From Desulfobacula sp. (GTDB lineage Bacteria > Desulfobacterota > Desulfobacteria > Desulfobacterales > Desulfobacteraceae): DNA of 6,959 bases. A program made the translations under genes and the position numbers. The stretch spans positions 1 through 6,959 of the forward strand of contig JAQICW010000016.1 of NCBI GenBank assembly GCA_027858355.1, written 5' to 3'. The notes under the pieces were generated by a model, which saw only the letters and a list, made by a program, of their open reading frames with translations, had not been told where the DNA came from and made no database searches. The first letter of the stretch is position 1; every line of letters begins with the position of its first letter. Below are positions 1-6,867 of the stretch, piece after piece.

Positions 1-1
1 G

Positions 2-1777
2 CACATCGATGTGTATATCGCATTTAATTCAATCATCAAAGAATCCGAACAGGAAAAAGTTATCAAAATTCTTAGCAAACTCTGCAAGTTTGTTGATTTT
101 GATGCCCTGATTGTTCAGGATCTTGCCATAATAAACCTTGCCAAAAAAGCAGGCTTTAAAAAAGAATTCCACCTTTCTACTTTAGGCAATTGCACATTTC
201 CTTTAGCTTTAAAAACATCTCAAGAGTTTGGATTCAAAAAAGTTGTTCTGCCCCGCGAATTTACAATTGATGAAATAAAAACAATGGCTGAAAATACTCC
301 CAAAGAAATTGAACTTGAAGTCTTTATACATGGGGCGCTTTGTTATTCCATTTCAGGACGGTGCTATTGGAGTTCATGGTTTGGCGGGAAAAGTTCTCTT
401 CGGGGCAGATGTGTCCAGCCCTGCAGGAGAATGTATGAACAAAAAGGCCAGAAAAAAAGACATTTTTCCTGTATGGATTTTTCCGCTGATGTGCTGGTAA
501 AAATATTAAAACAAATCCCGCAAATATCGACCTGGAAAATTGAGGGCAGAAAAAAAAGCCCTCATTATGTTTATTACACTGTTAAAGCCTATAAACTCTT
601 AAGAGATGATCCAAAAAGCAAAAAAGAAGCTCTGTCCTATCTTGACTATGCCATGGGTAGAGAATTTTCACATTATAATCTTTTATCCCAGAGGATAATG
701 AATCCTTTGGATCATTCGTCGGAAACCGGCTCAGGACTTTTTGCAGGAAGGGTACAAAATCCTGCAACACCTTTTTTTATCACAAGAGCGGCTCTTCTGC
801 CTTTAGATCTTCTTAGGATCGGGTTTGAGGATGATAAATTCCATGACATTGAAAAAGTAACCCGAGCTGTCCCCAAAAAAGGAAAATTTTATTTAAACAA
901 AAAATCTCAATTTAAAATCAAAAAAGGAACTCCGGTTTATATCATAGACAGGAGAGGATCAGAGCTTGCAACTGTTATTAAAGATCTTGATACAGAACTG
1001 AACACTATAGAAAAAATATCTGTCCGACCTATTGAGGACACTATTAAAATTTTTTCTTCTCCAACCCCCAGAAAATCAAAAAACAAAATCAGAGAAATCA
1101 CTCTTTCAAGGGGTAAACCCGGACAAAGACAAGACCATACAGAAACAGGCGTATGGATTTCTACCCAGGGATATTCTATTTCTCCTTCAGGCAGGAACTG
1201 GTTGTGGCTGGATCCCCTTTTATTCCCAGGTGAAGAAAAAATATGCTCAGAATATATTGCCAAGGCCATAAAAAAAGGAGCCAAAAACTTTGTTTTAAAC
1301 GCCTTCTGGCAATTGTCTCTTTTTGAAAATCCAAAAAAATTAAATCTTTGGGCCGGGCCTTTTTGCAATATCACCAACAGCATGACAGTTAATCTTTTAA
1401 AACAACATGGATTTTCCGGCGCCATTGTCAGTCCAGAACTAGACGAAGAGACATTCTGTTCATTGCCCGGCAATTGCGACCTGCCAATAGGACTTGTTAT
1501 TTATGGTAACTGGCCTTTGGGCATTTCAAGAATTATTTCAGAGGATCTTAAAACAAACCAGGCGTTTACAAGCCCCATGGGTGAAACAGCCTGGATATCA
1601 AAATACAACAACAATTATGTTCTTTTTCCCAACTGGTATCTGGATTTAACTTCCAAAAAAGACACGCTTGCAAATGCCGGGTTTTCACTCTTTGTCAATA
1701 TCCATGAAAATATACCCCGCTCAATTAAAATGAAAAACCGGCCCGGCCTCTGGAACTGGAACTTAAAACTGTTATAA
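2..1777 (+). CDS. U32-family (collagenase-like peptidase fold) protein, 5'-truncated by window edge
   Basis: The frame is open to the window edge: codons before the GTG at 11 read H-I-D and run smoothly into the family's 'vYIAFNsii' strand, so the start lies upstream and roughly 60-75 residues are missing. Residues are counted from the GTG at 11. The U32 signature is at 103-121 (ExFxxGALC, then SGRCYWSS), followed by RGRCVQPCRR (132-140) and KIEGRKKSPHYV (176-187). Cys111, Cys118, Cys134 and Cys154 match the spacing of the four [4Fe-4S] cysteines known in UbiU. U32 members with known roles (RlhA, TrhP, UbiU/V) are Fe-S hydroxylation enzymes acting on rRNA, tRNA or ubiquinone; proteolysis is doubtful. 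The length and long C-terminal extension resemble the RlhA-type architecture, but the substrate cannot be assigned. Residues about 390-540 look like a second, cysteine-poor U32-like half ('NITNSMTVNLLKQHGF', 'IVSPEL', 'LVIYGNWPLG'). The gene ends 25 bp before the convergent Usp gene, with no clear terminator between them. Confidence 0.9.
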   Translation, partial: HIDVYIAFNSIIKESEQEKVIKILSKLCKFVDFDALIVQDLAIINLAKKAGFKKEFHLSTLGNCTFPLALKTSQEFGFKKVVLPREFTIDEIKTMAENTPKEIELEVFIHGALCYSISGRCYWSSWFGGKSSLRGRCVQPCRRMYEQKGQKKRHFSCMDFSADVLVKILKQIPQISTWKIEGRKKSPHYVYYTVKAYKLLRDDPKSKKEALSYLDYAMGREFSHYNLLSQRIMNPLDHSSETGSGLFAGRVQNPATPFFITRAALLPLDLLRIGFEDDKFHDIEKVTRAVPKKGKFYLNKKSQFKIKKGTPVYIIDRRGSELATVIKDLDTELNTIEKISVRPIEDTIKIFSSPTPRKSKNKIREITLSRGKPGQRQDHTETGVWISTQGYSISPSGRNWLWLDPLLFPGEEKICSEYIAKAIKKGAKNFVLNAFWQLSLFENPKKLNLWAGPFCNITNSMTVNLLKQHGFSGAIVSPELDEETFCSLPGNCDLPIGLVIYGNWPLGISRIISEDLKTNQAFTSPMGETAWISKYNNNYVLFPNWYLDLTSKKDTLANAGFSLFVNIHENIPRSIKMKNRPGLWNWNLKLL

Positions 1778-1802
1778 TATTGGCCTTTTTTGACCCTATT
1801 CG

Positions 1803-2066
1803 TTACGCTATTGATACTGAACAATGGGGCCCTGTAATTAAAAGGTTATTTGTAACAGTTGACTGAATCTGCTCCATTTTACTGCCAAGCAGGATATCCT
1901 TTATAATTCCGTGCCCGTATGCTCCCAAAACGATGAGTGAATTATGGGGTACTTCATACAACATGGTATCAAAATTTGATTTTTCATAAAAATGCCATTG
2001 TTTGGATAATTGGTTTACAGGATCGGTCAGGCCTTCTTTTTTTATCAATTCCCTGTAATAAGACTC
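1803..2066 (-). pseudogene. C-terminal half of tandem universal stress protein, out of frame
   Basis: This is the continuation of the Usp gene at 2634-2065 in the +1 frame. Read upstream without a start codon, the frame gives N-G-G-E-S-Y-Y-R-E-L-I-K-K, and the two frames overlap around 2065-2081, so the pieces join if one base is dropped from the A5 or G5 run. The fragment carries the classical Usp nucleotide-binding signature G-x2-G-x9-G-S as GAYGHGIIKDILLGS, followed by the usual closing strand 'NNLLITGP'. An intact gene spanning 2634-1803 would give about 276 residues, a normal length for two fused Usp domains. The only start in the fragment itself is a TTG at 2048 without a well-placed ribosome site, so independent translation is doubtful. 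Causes could be a real mutation, a sequencing error in a homopolymer, or (less likely) programmed frameshifting. Confidence 0.75.
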
Positions 2067-2634
2067 ACCCCCGTTTTTCCAACAGTGTATAGATATCTAA
2101 TGGAAGTCCTGAAGACATGGCAATTTTCAATCCTAATTTCAATGCATTCAATGCATTTTTAGACCCTCCAAAAAAAACAGAGATACTTTTCCAGGGTTTA
2201 AATACAGGACTTGTGATTAAAATAGGAAATGTAGAATGCTTGATAATTCTTCTGACCTTTGGTCCAATATGCCCCAGGCCTATTTTTGAAGAAAGGTCGC
2301 TGACAGACCTTGGACAACACAAATAATCAAAATTAGTTGAAATATCCGGCAATGTTGATGCTGTAAAATTTTTTGGCTCATAAAACATGGGTTTTATCTG
2401 CATTTCTTTAAACAGATCATCGACATGGCCTTTGGCTGTATCCGGTGACGTTAAATATGAATGATCCAGATCAATCTGTACTGCATCATTGGAAAAATAC
2501 ATTAAAAATTTATCAGTCTTAGGAATATAGGCAACAGGGAATGAATTGATTTTTTTACAAAAATACAATGATTGAAGAAAGGTTTCCCTGCCAAAGGGAG
2601 TGTTCCTGAAAATATGAAGCAATTTGTAATTCAT
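2065..2634 (-). CDS. Universal stress protein, N-terminal domain plus start of second domain (frameshifted gene)
   Basis: This 189-residue ORF holds one full, divergent Usp domain (about 1-143) and the first strand and helix of a second ('SISVFFGGSKNALNALKLGL', 150-169), then stops at a TGA just after CGG GGG. The rest of the second domain lies in the next frame (1803-2066). In the first domain the nucleotide loop is degenerate ('GLGHIGPKVRRI', 119-130), so ATP binding would depend on the lost second domain, which has the intact signature. Start ATG 2634 is well supported by AAGGAGG five bases upstream. The gene begins 21 bp after the ClC stop, so it is probably the last gene of the EIIA-ClC-Usp operon. 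Usp proteins are cytoplasmic stress or survival factors; no specific partner can be named from sequence. Confidence 0.8.
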   Translation of the reverse strand: MNYKLLHIFRNTPFGRETFLQSLYFCKKINSFPVAYIPKTDKFLMYFSNDAVQIDLDHSYLTSPDTAKGHVDDLFKEMQIKPMFYEPKNFTASTLPDISTNFDYLCCPRSVSDLSSKIGLGHIGPKVRRIIKHSTFPILITSPVFKPWKSISVFFGGSKNALNALKLGLKIAMSSGLPLDIYTLLEKRG

Positions 2635-2639
2635 TTTTT

Positions 2640-2646
2640 CCTCCTT
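2640..2646 (-). promoter_or_regulatory. Strong ribosome binding site for the Usp gene
   Basis: The minus strand reads AAGGAGG followed by five A residues and the ATG at 2634. It is a near-perfect Shine-Dalgarno sequence and fixes the start. It lies in the 21-bp gap after the ClC stop codon, which fits strong independent initiation within an operon. Confidence 0.8.
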
Positions 2647-2655
2647 ATAAAATTT

Positions 2656-4383
2656 CTAGTGGTCACTGGTCTGCATAATCAGTTCCCTGCGGTATAAGTC
2701 CAGAATCCTGGTTTTTGATATCATACCGACAAAACGGTCATTTTCCACAACGGGTATGCTGTCCATATGATTGATATCCATATAATCCAGTACTTCCTGT
2801 AAATCATTTTCCAGCGATGCTGTCATCACCTGCGTATCCATGATCTGACTTAAAAAAATCATATCATACATTCCTGGATCCAGGGCATATTTCCGGATAG
2901 CACTGATTTGAATCACACCTTTATATTCATCTGTCCCATCCTCAATGACAGGAAAAAAATTCTGGTCTGATGTTTTGATGACCTCAATAAATTCTCTGAA
3001 TACCATATTTTCCGACACCTTTATGAACTTTGTCTCAATGAGTTCACTGACGTTTAAATCAGACAGAATTCTTGCATCCGTACCAGGCCTTAAGAACTGC
3101 CCCCGCTCTATGAGCTCCTTAAAATAAAAAGATGCCGGTTCAATATAGTGGCTCATGGTGGATGATATGGAAGACACAACAATTAAGGGAAGAATAGCCT
3201 CATAGCCACCTGTGATTTCAACAATCAAAAAAATTCCGGTTAATGGCGCCTGCATCACACCACTGACAAGCCCTGTCATGCCAAGCAAAGCATAGGCTCC
3301 TTCCCTTGCACACCCCATTGTCGGGAGCAAAAAAAATAATGCTTTATGGAAAACAATTCCAGTGAGGCTTCCGATGACCAGGCAAGGTGCAAATATCCCT
3401 CCGGATCCTCCCCAGCCCAATGTCATTGCCGTTGCAAAAATTTTAGCAAAAACTGCTAAAAAAACAAAATATATACCCATTGAAAAAGTCCCGGAAATCA
3501 TTGACTGAATAGAATGATATCCCTCTGCCAAAACCACAGGCATAAACATTCCAATGATTCCAACGGTACTCCCCCCAATGACGGCACGGGCCCAGAATGG
3601 AAGAGAAGATTTTTTGGCAATTTTTCCTGTCTGTCTTAAAACCTTTGTAAATAATACTGAAACCATTGCAGTAACCACAGCAAGGCCAAGGCTTGGCAAA
3701 ATATCTGCACCCCCTACCTGAAACGGCAGATGGGTAAAAATTACCTGATCCGGGATAATGGCCTGACTGACCTGGGCCCCTGCCACTGCAGCAATGGCAA
3801 TGGGAATGATATTTACAAATTTCCATTCTCCCAGAATCACTTCAATAGCAAAAACCATACCTGCAATTGGGGCATTAAAAATAGATGCAATGGCTCCTGC
3901 AGTTCCACATCCAACAAGCGTGATTCGCTGTCGATCGTTTAAACCCAGAAATTTGGCTATATTGGAGCCAATGGCTGATCCGCTCATGACCACTGGCGCT
4001 TCAGGTCCGGCCGACCCCCCGCTTCCAATTGTTAGAAAACTTGAAATCAACCTTGAATAACTGGATCGAAACCTAAGGAGACCACCATATCTTGAAACAG
4101 AGTATATCACTTCTGGTACGCCATGGCCTGCTCCTTCCCTGGCAATTTTTTCAAGGTAGAAAGAAGACAGCAAAGCCCCTGCAGCCGGCAAAATAAATGC
4201 CCACCAATACTGACGAAATGGATGAAATAATTCAAGGACGGATTCCAGGGACAGCCTCAGTGCCACAGCGGCAAGACCGCTGCAGATACCGGCTATGGAT
4301 CCTGCAATGATGAGCAGCAATCTGTCATCCAGTTGAAACAGTCTGCGGTACAAATTTTTGTAAAAATTTTTTATCTTAGACAT
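2656..4383 (-). CDS. ClC-family chloride channel/transporter with C-terminal CBS pair
   Basis: A 575-residue inner-membrane anion channel or exchanger. Visible ClC selectivity-filter motifs are GHGVPE (86-91, replacing GSGIPE, so the central serine position is His87), GPEAP (126-130, replacing GREGP, gating glutamate Glu128 kept) and GGIFAP (328-333). Tyr420 in 'SFYFKELIERG' fits the central pore tyrosine. In 'APIAGMVFAIEVILGEW' (171-187) Val182 occupies the place of the internal proton glutamate (E203 of E. coli ClC-ec1), as in animal ClC channels. Many hydrophobic helices fill 20-410. Two CBS domains follow (about 443-500 and 512-568; 'VVENDRFVGMISKTRILDLY' closes the second), a cytoplasmic module that commonly binds adenine nucleotides. 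The start at 4383 has only a GGAG 13 bases upstream, which is poor spacing; no better in-frame start is evident. It is 27 bp from the EIIA gene upstream and 21 bp from Usp downstream. Family assignment is secure; channel versus antiporter is inference. Confidence 0.95.
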   Translation of the reverse strand: MSKIKNFYKNLYRRLFQLDDRLLLIIAGSIAGICSGLAAVALRLSLESVLELFHPFRQYWWAFILPAAGALLSSFYLEKIAREGAGHGVPEVIYSVSRYGGLLRFRSSYSRLISSFLTIGSGGSAGPEAPVVMSGSAIGSNIAKFLGLNDRQRITLVGCGTAGAIASIFNAPIAGMVFAIEVILGEWKFVNIIPIAIAAVAGAQVSQAIIPDQVIFTHLPFQVGGADILPSLGLAVVTAMVSVLFTKVLRQTGKIAKKSSLPFWARAVIGGSTVGIIGMFMPVVLAEGYHSIQSMISGTFSMGIYFVFLAVFAKIFATAMTLGWGGSGGIFAPCLVIGSLTGIVFHKALFFLLPTMGCAREGAYALLGMTGLVSGVMQAPLTGIFLIVEITGGYEAILPLIVVSSISSTMSHYIEPASFYFKELIERGQFLRPGTDARILSDLNVSELIETKFIKVSENMVFREFIEVIKTSDQNFFPVIEDGTDEYKGVIQISAIRKYALDPGMYDMIFLSQIMDTQVMTASLENDLQEVLDYMDINHMDSIPVVENDRFVGMISKTRILDLYRRELIMQTSDH

Positions 4384-4410
4384 TGAACTTCGGCTGCTCC
4401 ATTACCTTTG

Positions 4411-5088
4411 CTATATAGGGTTTGTTTTCTGAATAATTTCAATTTTTTCAACCAGAGCAGCAAAGCCAGGTTTTGATTTTAAAAAATCAATAAATTGATG
4501 ATCCCTGAGGCAAAATGACAGGGCAGATAATAAGTGCAAATGTATTTTTAAGGCCGGGCATAATATAAAAAACAATACGGACACGTTTTTATTGTCCAAT
4601 GCCTTGTAATCCACTGGATAGTCTAAAAAACACACTGACACCAAAGGACTTTCTAAATAGCTCAATTGTTCTCTGGGATGGGGAATTGCAATACCATTTC
4701 CAATACCCGTTGAAAGTGCTTTTTCTCTTTGGACCAGCCGTTCAAGAAGATCTGTCTTAAAAGCATCAGGTATATTAGAAATTTTTCCAATAGAGGATTT
4801 TAAAACACTATTGACATCATGCCCCTGGATATCGAAATAGACTCCTCCGTTTTGGACTGCAACGGACAAAGGTATGACTGATTGTTCTTGTTTTTGAGGC
4901 AAACCTGTTTTGTCTGAAAAATTCAGGTTAATATTATGATTGGAAGCCCATTTTTTCAGTTCTTTTGTATCAAATCTGTAATTTATGCCTTTTTTAAAAA
5001 CCGGCAGTTTCCCCTGGCGCACCCACCGTTCAATGGTATCCTGAGCTACACCCAGTTGTTTTGACAAATCAAATACCGAAAGTTGCAT
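4411..5088 (-). CDS. Excisionase-type HTH fused to PTS EIIA (PtsN/fructose-type) domain
   Basis: A 225-residue two-domain cytoplasmic regulator. Residues 3-48 form a MerR/excisionase-like winged HTH ('FDLSKQLGVAQDTIERWVRQGKLP', then a GINYRF wing and an 'ELKKWA' helix). A polar linker covers about 50-70. Residues 74-220 are a type-2 EIIA domain, with the phosphorylation site in 'TGIGNGIAIPHPR' at His137 and the second conserved His region in 'HLHLLSALS' (183-191). No EIIB or EIIC is nearby, so sugar transport is unlikely. The DNA-binding fusion suggests a PTS phosphorelay output, as EIIA-Ntr proteins are known to regulate ion transport and transcription. ATG 5088 is preceded by AAAGGA seven bases upstream. 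It is the first gene of the likely operon with ClC and Usp. The target DNA is unknown; autoregulation is plausible but inferred. Confidence 0.92.
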   Translation of the reverse strand: MQLSVFDLSKQLGVAQDTIERWVRQGKLPVFKKGINYRFDTKELKKWASNHNINLNFSDKTGLPQKQEQSVIPLSVAVQNGGVYFDIQGHDVNSVLKSSIGKISNIPDAFKTDLLERLVQREKALSTGIGNGIAIPHPREQLSYLESPLVSVCFLDYPVDYKALDNKNVSVLFFILCPALKIHLHLLSALSFCLRDHQFIDFLKSKPGFAALVEKIEIIQKTNPI

Positions 5089-5269
5089 TTATTTTTCCTT
5101 TAATCATAACGGCCAGAACAAAAAAAATATTTTGCTATTCTTGGTATAAGAACATTAAGTACAATTTGGATCAAACCTTCCGGAGAGATCCAGAAAAGAT
5201 CAGGTCAGACTGGTCAGGTTTTGTTCCCTTGCCCGTGTGAAATTTATCTCGCCCTCATTTCTCAGTAAG
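5089..5269 (-). other. Intergenic region upstream of the HTH-EIIA operon
   Basis: No gene is seen in these 181 bp. On the plus strand there are two direct copies of GGTCAG nine bases apart (5203-5208 and 5212-5217), a possible operator half-site pair. There is also a 7-bp stem with one wobble pair (5166-5172 with 5187-5193, 14-base loop) not followed by a T-run on the minus strand, so it is a poor terminator. The A/T-rich stretch 5110-5160 could hold the operon promoter, but no -35/-10 pair with good spacing stands out (a TTGATC and a TATACC are 20 bases apart). Confidence 0.4.
5096..5101 (-). promoter_or_regulatory. Ribosome binding site for the HTH-EIIA gene
   Basis: AAAGGA on the minus strand ends seven bases before the ATG at 5088, supporting that start, which also matches the expected N-terminal edge of the excisionase-type HTH. 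Confidence 0.65.
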
Positions 5270-6682
5270 CTATGGGTTAATTCTGATAGAAGGATACAAC
5301 CCCATGAGCTCCCCTGTACTATACGGTTGAATAATATTAAAGGATATGTTTTGGTCATCTTGAGCATGGCCCCGTTTTTCACCATCACAAAACAATGCAC
5401 CATTTGTCAACAGAATCTTATTAATCCTCTTCCGGAAGGATTCAATAAAAACTGATCCCTTTCCGGAAAAAAACATTTTTCCTATTCTCAGAGTATCCCG
5501 TATGTCTGCCAGATCATCAAGTGCAATCGTATTTGTTTTAATATCATCTTCAGACTTGATAAATCCCCATACCAGATGTTCATCAGGAATTTTGATCGGG
5601 GCATCAGGATCTATGATGGTATGTGGCATAACAATACATCCCTCACCTATTTCAATTCGTGCATGGGGTTTCCCATTTATAAATGAATTAAAGCCGACAA
5701 AAGATTCAGAACCGATATCGGCATTAATTATTTTTCCACCATGAGCTGTGATACACTTGCCTGAAAGATGTGAATTAATAATATAGGCATTTTCCTGGGC
5801 ATTAGAACCATCTCCCATTACAGCATTATCCAAAAAAGCCCTTTGAGCTACAAGAACATTTTTACCAATGTATGTTTTGCCCTTTACCACTGCATACCTG
5901 TTGACGGCTGAACTTGACGGAGCTTTTATGGGAGTAAGATGCATCACATCAAATAGCTTTTCATAATCCTGTTCCCGTTCTTTAACAAAATCATAGATAA
6001 TCCCGCGGGGCTGATGCGAGGAATTTACACCAACAAAATTATCTAAAATATCTTTTTTAAATTTATATTTAAACTCAAAGTTTTCGTTTCTTATCCACAC
6101 AGTACCCGGATCAATTTTTCTATGAAAAAGCTCACCTGCCTGAACATATGAAAATTCACCGACAATACAGGAATGAAGATTCATAAGATCCACTGTTGAA
6201 AATGGACCTAAAAAACAACCTTGGAGGGTTGACCCATGAATATTAACGTAATGAGCTGAAATTGTATTCTGAATGCTGAACTCTTCAGGACTCTCAAGGT
6301 TATGTGAGTTACTGTGAACAAGAGTTTTATATAGAAGGCTGTCTCTGATTGTGATCCTTTCATCTTCAATAAGAGGAACGTCCGTTTTATAACGGATAGT
6401 ATCGCCCTTCCTTTTTAACTCATCTCCTCTAACATCACTTTTATAAATAGCAGATCGTCCCACAAAACATTGTCCAAGAAAATAGCTGCCTGCAATATTA
6501 GAATTTTTAAAATGGAAATAAATGGGATGTCGCGATGTAATACCATAGAATGCATAAAATTTTAACATTTTATCGTATTCAAGGGCATTTGTTACAAAAC
6601 CTTCCGTATCAAAATCAAATTCATCTAAATTAACATTTACACGCCTGATAATTCTATCATTCAGTTGCTTTAGCTGCTCCAT
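5270..6682 (-). CDS. Hexapeptide-repeat (left-handed beta-helix) protein, putative transferase of unknown substrate
   Basis: A 470-residue soluble protein starting at ATG 6682, which has GAGGGG eight bases upstream. An earlier ATG at 6724 lacks a ribosome site and adds an unlike leader. Imperfect hexapeptide turns run through about 54-198, with isoleucine/valine/glycine at regular spacing. A charged insert (about 199-265, 'KYKFKKDILDNF') follows. A clear LbH block then covers 268-376: 'YIGKNVLVA', 'DIGSESFVGFNSFING', 'IEIGEGCIVMPHTIID' and the end motif 'IPDEHLVWGFI' (365-375). The fold is typical of acyltransferases and of the C-domains of sugar nucleotidyltransferases, but I see no nucleotidyltransferase domain and cannot name a substrate. 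The tail (377-470) has no repeats and its last 35 residues look poorly structured, so a frameshift near the end cannot be excluded. It lies 181 bp upstream of the EIIA gene and is probably a separate unit. Confidence 0.82.
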   Translation of the reverse strand: MEQLKQLNDRIIRRVNVNLDEFDFDTEGFVTNALEYDKMLKFYAFYGITSRHPIYFHFKNSNIAGSYFLGQCFVGRSAIYKSDVRGDELKRKGDTIRYKTDVPLIEDERITIRDSLLYKTLVHSNSHNLESPEEFSIQNTISAHYVNIHGSTLQGCFLGPFSTVDLMNLHSCIVGEFSYVQAGELFHRKIDPGTVWIRNENFEFKYKFKKDILDNFVGVNSSHQPRGIIYDFVKEREQDYEKLFDVMHLTPIKAPSSSAVNRYAVVKGKTYIGKNVLVAQRAFLDNAVMGDGSNAQENAYIINSHLSGKCITAHGGKIINADIGSESFVGFNSFINGKPHARIEIGEGCIVMPHTIIDPDAPIKIPDEHLVWGFIKSEDDIKTNTIALDDLADIRDTLRIGKMFFSGKGSVFIESFRKRINKILLTNGALFCDGEKRGHAQDDQNISFNIIQPYSTGELMGLYPSIRINP

Positions 6683-6690
6683 TATTAATT

Positions 6691-6696
6691 CCCCTC
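6691..6696 (-). promoter_or_regulatory. Ribosome binding site that decides the start of the hexapeptide-repeat gene
   Basis: GAGGGG on the minus strand sits eight bases before the ATG at 6682. The alternative in-frame ATG 14 codons upstream (6724) has only A/T-rich sequence before it, so the shorter protein is preferred. Confidence 0.65.
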
Positions 6697-6748
6697 TATA
6701 AAAAAAATTGCCTTCATATTTCATAACAAATAAAAGCTAACCGAAAAA

Positions 6749-6777
6749 TTCATACCACGAAAATATCAATGAGACAA
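6749..6777 (-). promoter_or_regulatory. Candidate sigma70-type promoter (extended -10) for the hexapeptide-repeat gene
   Basis: On the minus strand TTGTCT (6777-6772) is followed after exactly 17 bases by TATGAA (6754-6749), which is preceded by TGG, an extended -10 element. Each box matches four of six consensus bases. It would give a leader of about 60 bases. This is a by-eye call with no experimental support. Confidence 0.35.
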
Positions 6778-6867
6778 GAACATTAGACCGGAGTGATGTA
6801 AAAATCATTCCTGGTTCAGACAGCCGGCTCTACGGATAATCAGTGCCAATTATCAAATATGGTTTGA

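Noticed and set aside
937..1473. 178-codon open frame on the minus strand inside the U32 gene
   Set aside because: It is antisense to a clearly conserved coding region, has no recognisable domain or ribosome site, and its composition is that of a shadow frame.
1778..1802. Possible terminator between the convergent U32 and Usp genes (GGCCTTTTTT)
   Set aside because: There is a T-run, but the only pairing partner is a GGCC about 35 bases upstream with a long unstructured loop, so there is no convincing stem.
3443..3826. 127-codon minus-strand frame within the ClC gene
   Set aside because: It overlaps the ClC gene in another frame on the same strand; its Cys/His-rich translation is the shifted reading of membrane-helix codons.
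3970..4030. Loss of the ClC gating glutamate (reading GSAGP as the GREGP motif)
   Set aside because: The better register aligns GPEAP with GREGP, keeping Glu128; the preceding GSGGSA is the usual leader of this motif.
5166..5193. Stem-loop downstream of the hexapeptide-repeat gene as a terminator
   Set aside because: The stem is only 7 bp with a wobble, the loop is 14 bases and no T-run follows on the minus strand.
5148..6785. Ten-base word aagaacatta at 5148-5157 and 6776-6785, upstream of two genes
   Set aside because: It is short and A/T-rich, with no surrounding similarity or matching distance to the starts; chance is likely.
6823..6850. TTGGCAC as a sigma54 -24 element upstream of the hexapeptide-repeat gene
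   Set aside because: The -12 GC dinucleotide is missing at the required spacing (the sequence reads CC), so it does not meet the consensus.
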